A program made the translations under genes and the position numbers. From Pedobacter zeae (lineage in GTDB: Bacteria > Bacteroidota > Bacteroidia > Sphingobacteriales > Sphingobacteriaceae), in contig NZ_JACIEF010000002.1 in NCBI RefSeq assembly GCF_014196715.1, forward strand, positions 124,001-188,000: a stretch of DNA of 64,000 nucleotides, written 5' to 3'. Position 1 is the stretch's first letter. Each line of letters opens with the position of its first letter. Below are positions 63,602 through 64,000 of the stretch, piece after piece. Under the pieces are notes generated by a model. It saw nothing but the letters and a program-made list of their open reading frames with translations, searched no databases and was not told the DNA's origin.

Positions 63602-64000
63602 CTTGTTGAATAATTGTAAATACAGACAATAAATAACAGAATGAATACTCTTTAACTGCATTTAATCAATAAAGCCTTCATCCTTTTTCCTGGAAAGGGG
63701 ACTGAAAAATAAACTTTTTGGTAAAGTAAACTAAGTATACCAACAATTCCTTTGCAGCGATTATAACAAAATTTTATGGGACGAGCTGTTCGCTAATTCC
63801 AAATCTTCGGTCGATGTTTTCGCCTTTACATTTACTTTTTTAAAAATAAATAGAGTATTAAATCTGATAAGCAGTGTCTATTGGTAAATAGTTTAAAAAA
63901 CTATAGATGAGTTGTGGAAGAGTTTAGCTTCATCCTTACGACCGGATAGATTAAGGAATGAAAATTTAAAATTTCATGTTGCTGTGGATAACATTTGCAT
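63602..64000. other. about 400-bp region upstream of the GH127-type gene
   Basis: AT-rich sequence to the window edge; should contain the promoter of the minus-strand glycosidase. No gene, RNA or clear promoter motif seen. Confidence 0.35.

Overview
The window looks like a chromosomal segment of a Bacteroidota bacterium close to Pedobacter/Sphingobacteriaceae. The reasons are three SusC/SusD pairs, a hybrid two-component regulator of the HTCS type, promoters of the form TTTG-N19-TAnnTTTG, scarce Shine-Dalgarno sequences, SusD and other lipoproteins with a Cys-Lys-Lys start, and short palindromic intergenic repeats typical of Pedobacter-like genomes. No transposase, CRISPR array, rRNA or origin was seen. 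The genus is an inference from gene content, not from a marker tree.

Layout. 1-2.5 kb: the C-terminal part of UvrA and a LysE-type exporter. 2.6-6.9 kb: a compact three-gene phosphoesterase operon (Tat-type metallophosphoesterase, outer-membrane protein, YncE propeller-phosphoesterase fusion). 7-10.2 kb: MsrA, a propeller-like exported protein and a DUF218/YdcF protein, all on the minus strand. 10.5-15.3 kb: an orphan SusC/SusD pair. 15.8-18.6 kb: an S24-type repressor divergent from a four-repeat helical protein and an MNT-HEPN-like protein. 18.6-37.4 kb: a polysaccharide utilisation locus (HTCS, SusC, SusD, GH95, PL8, GH88, DUF2264, KduI, KduD) for a uronate-containing glycan. 37.5-41.7 kb: carbonic anhydrase, an unknown protein, a Crp/Fnr regulator divergent from a HAD phosphatase-CatA pair, and a small membrane protein. 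41.8-43.4 kb: tRNA-Ala(GGC) and a 1.4-kb insertion carrying an AT-rich lipoprotein gene, bounded by a 21-bp repeat of the tRNA 3' end. 43.6-46 kb: an S41 protease and an AraC regulator.

46.4-61.2 kb is the most interesting part. A SAM-I riboswitch precedes a cysteine desulfurase, followed by a TlpA-like thioredoxin, SusC, SusD and a small lipoprotein. An Lrp/AsnC regulator follows. On the opposite strand lies an operon of a second cysteine desulfurase, a TauE/SafE exporter and a CstB-like persulfide dioxygenase-rhodanese fusion. Beyond that come a DsbD-type transmembrane reductant conductor and a separately encoded DsbD N-terminal domain. Together they read as a candidate uptake and catabolic system for thiol or organosulfur compounds: outer-membrane import by SusCD, periplasmic reduction by TlpA and DsbD, desulfuration in the cytoplasm, persulfide oxidation and sulfite export. 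This is inference from gene content. The window closes with a GH127/DUF1680-type glycosidase.

Functional calls rest on motif reading by eye; no database search was run.
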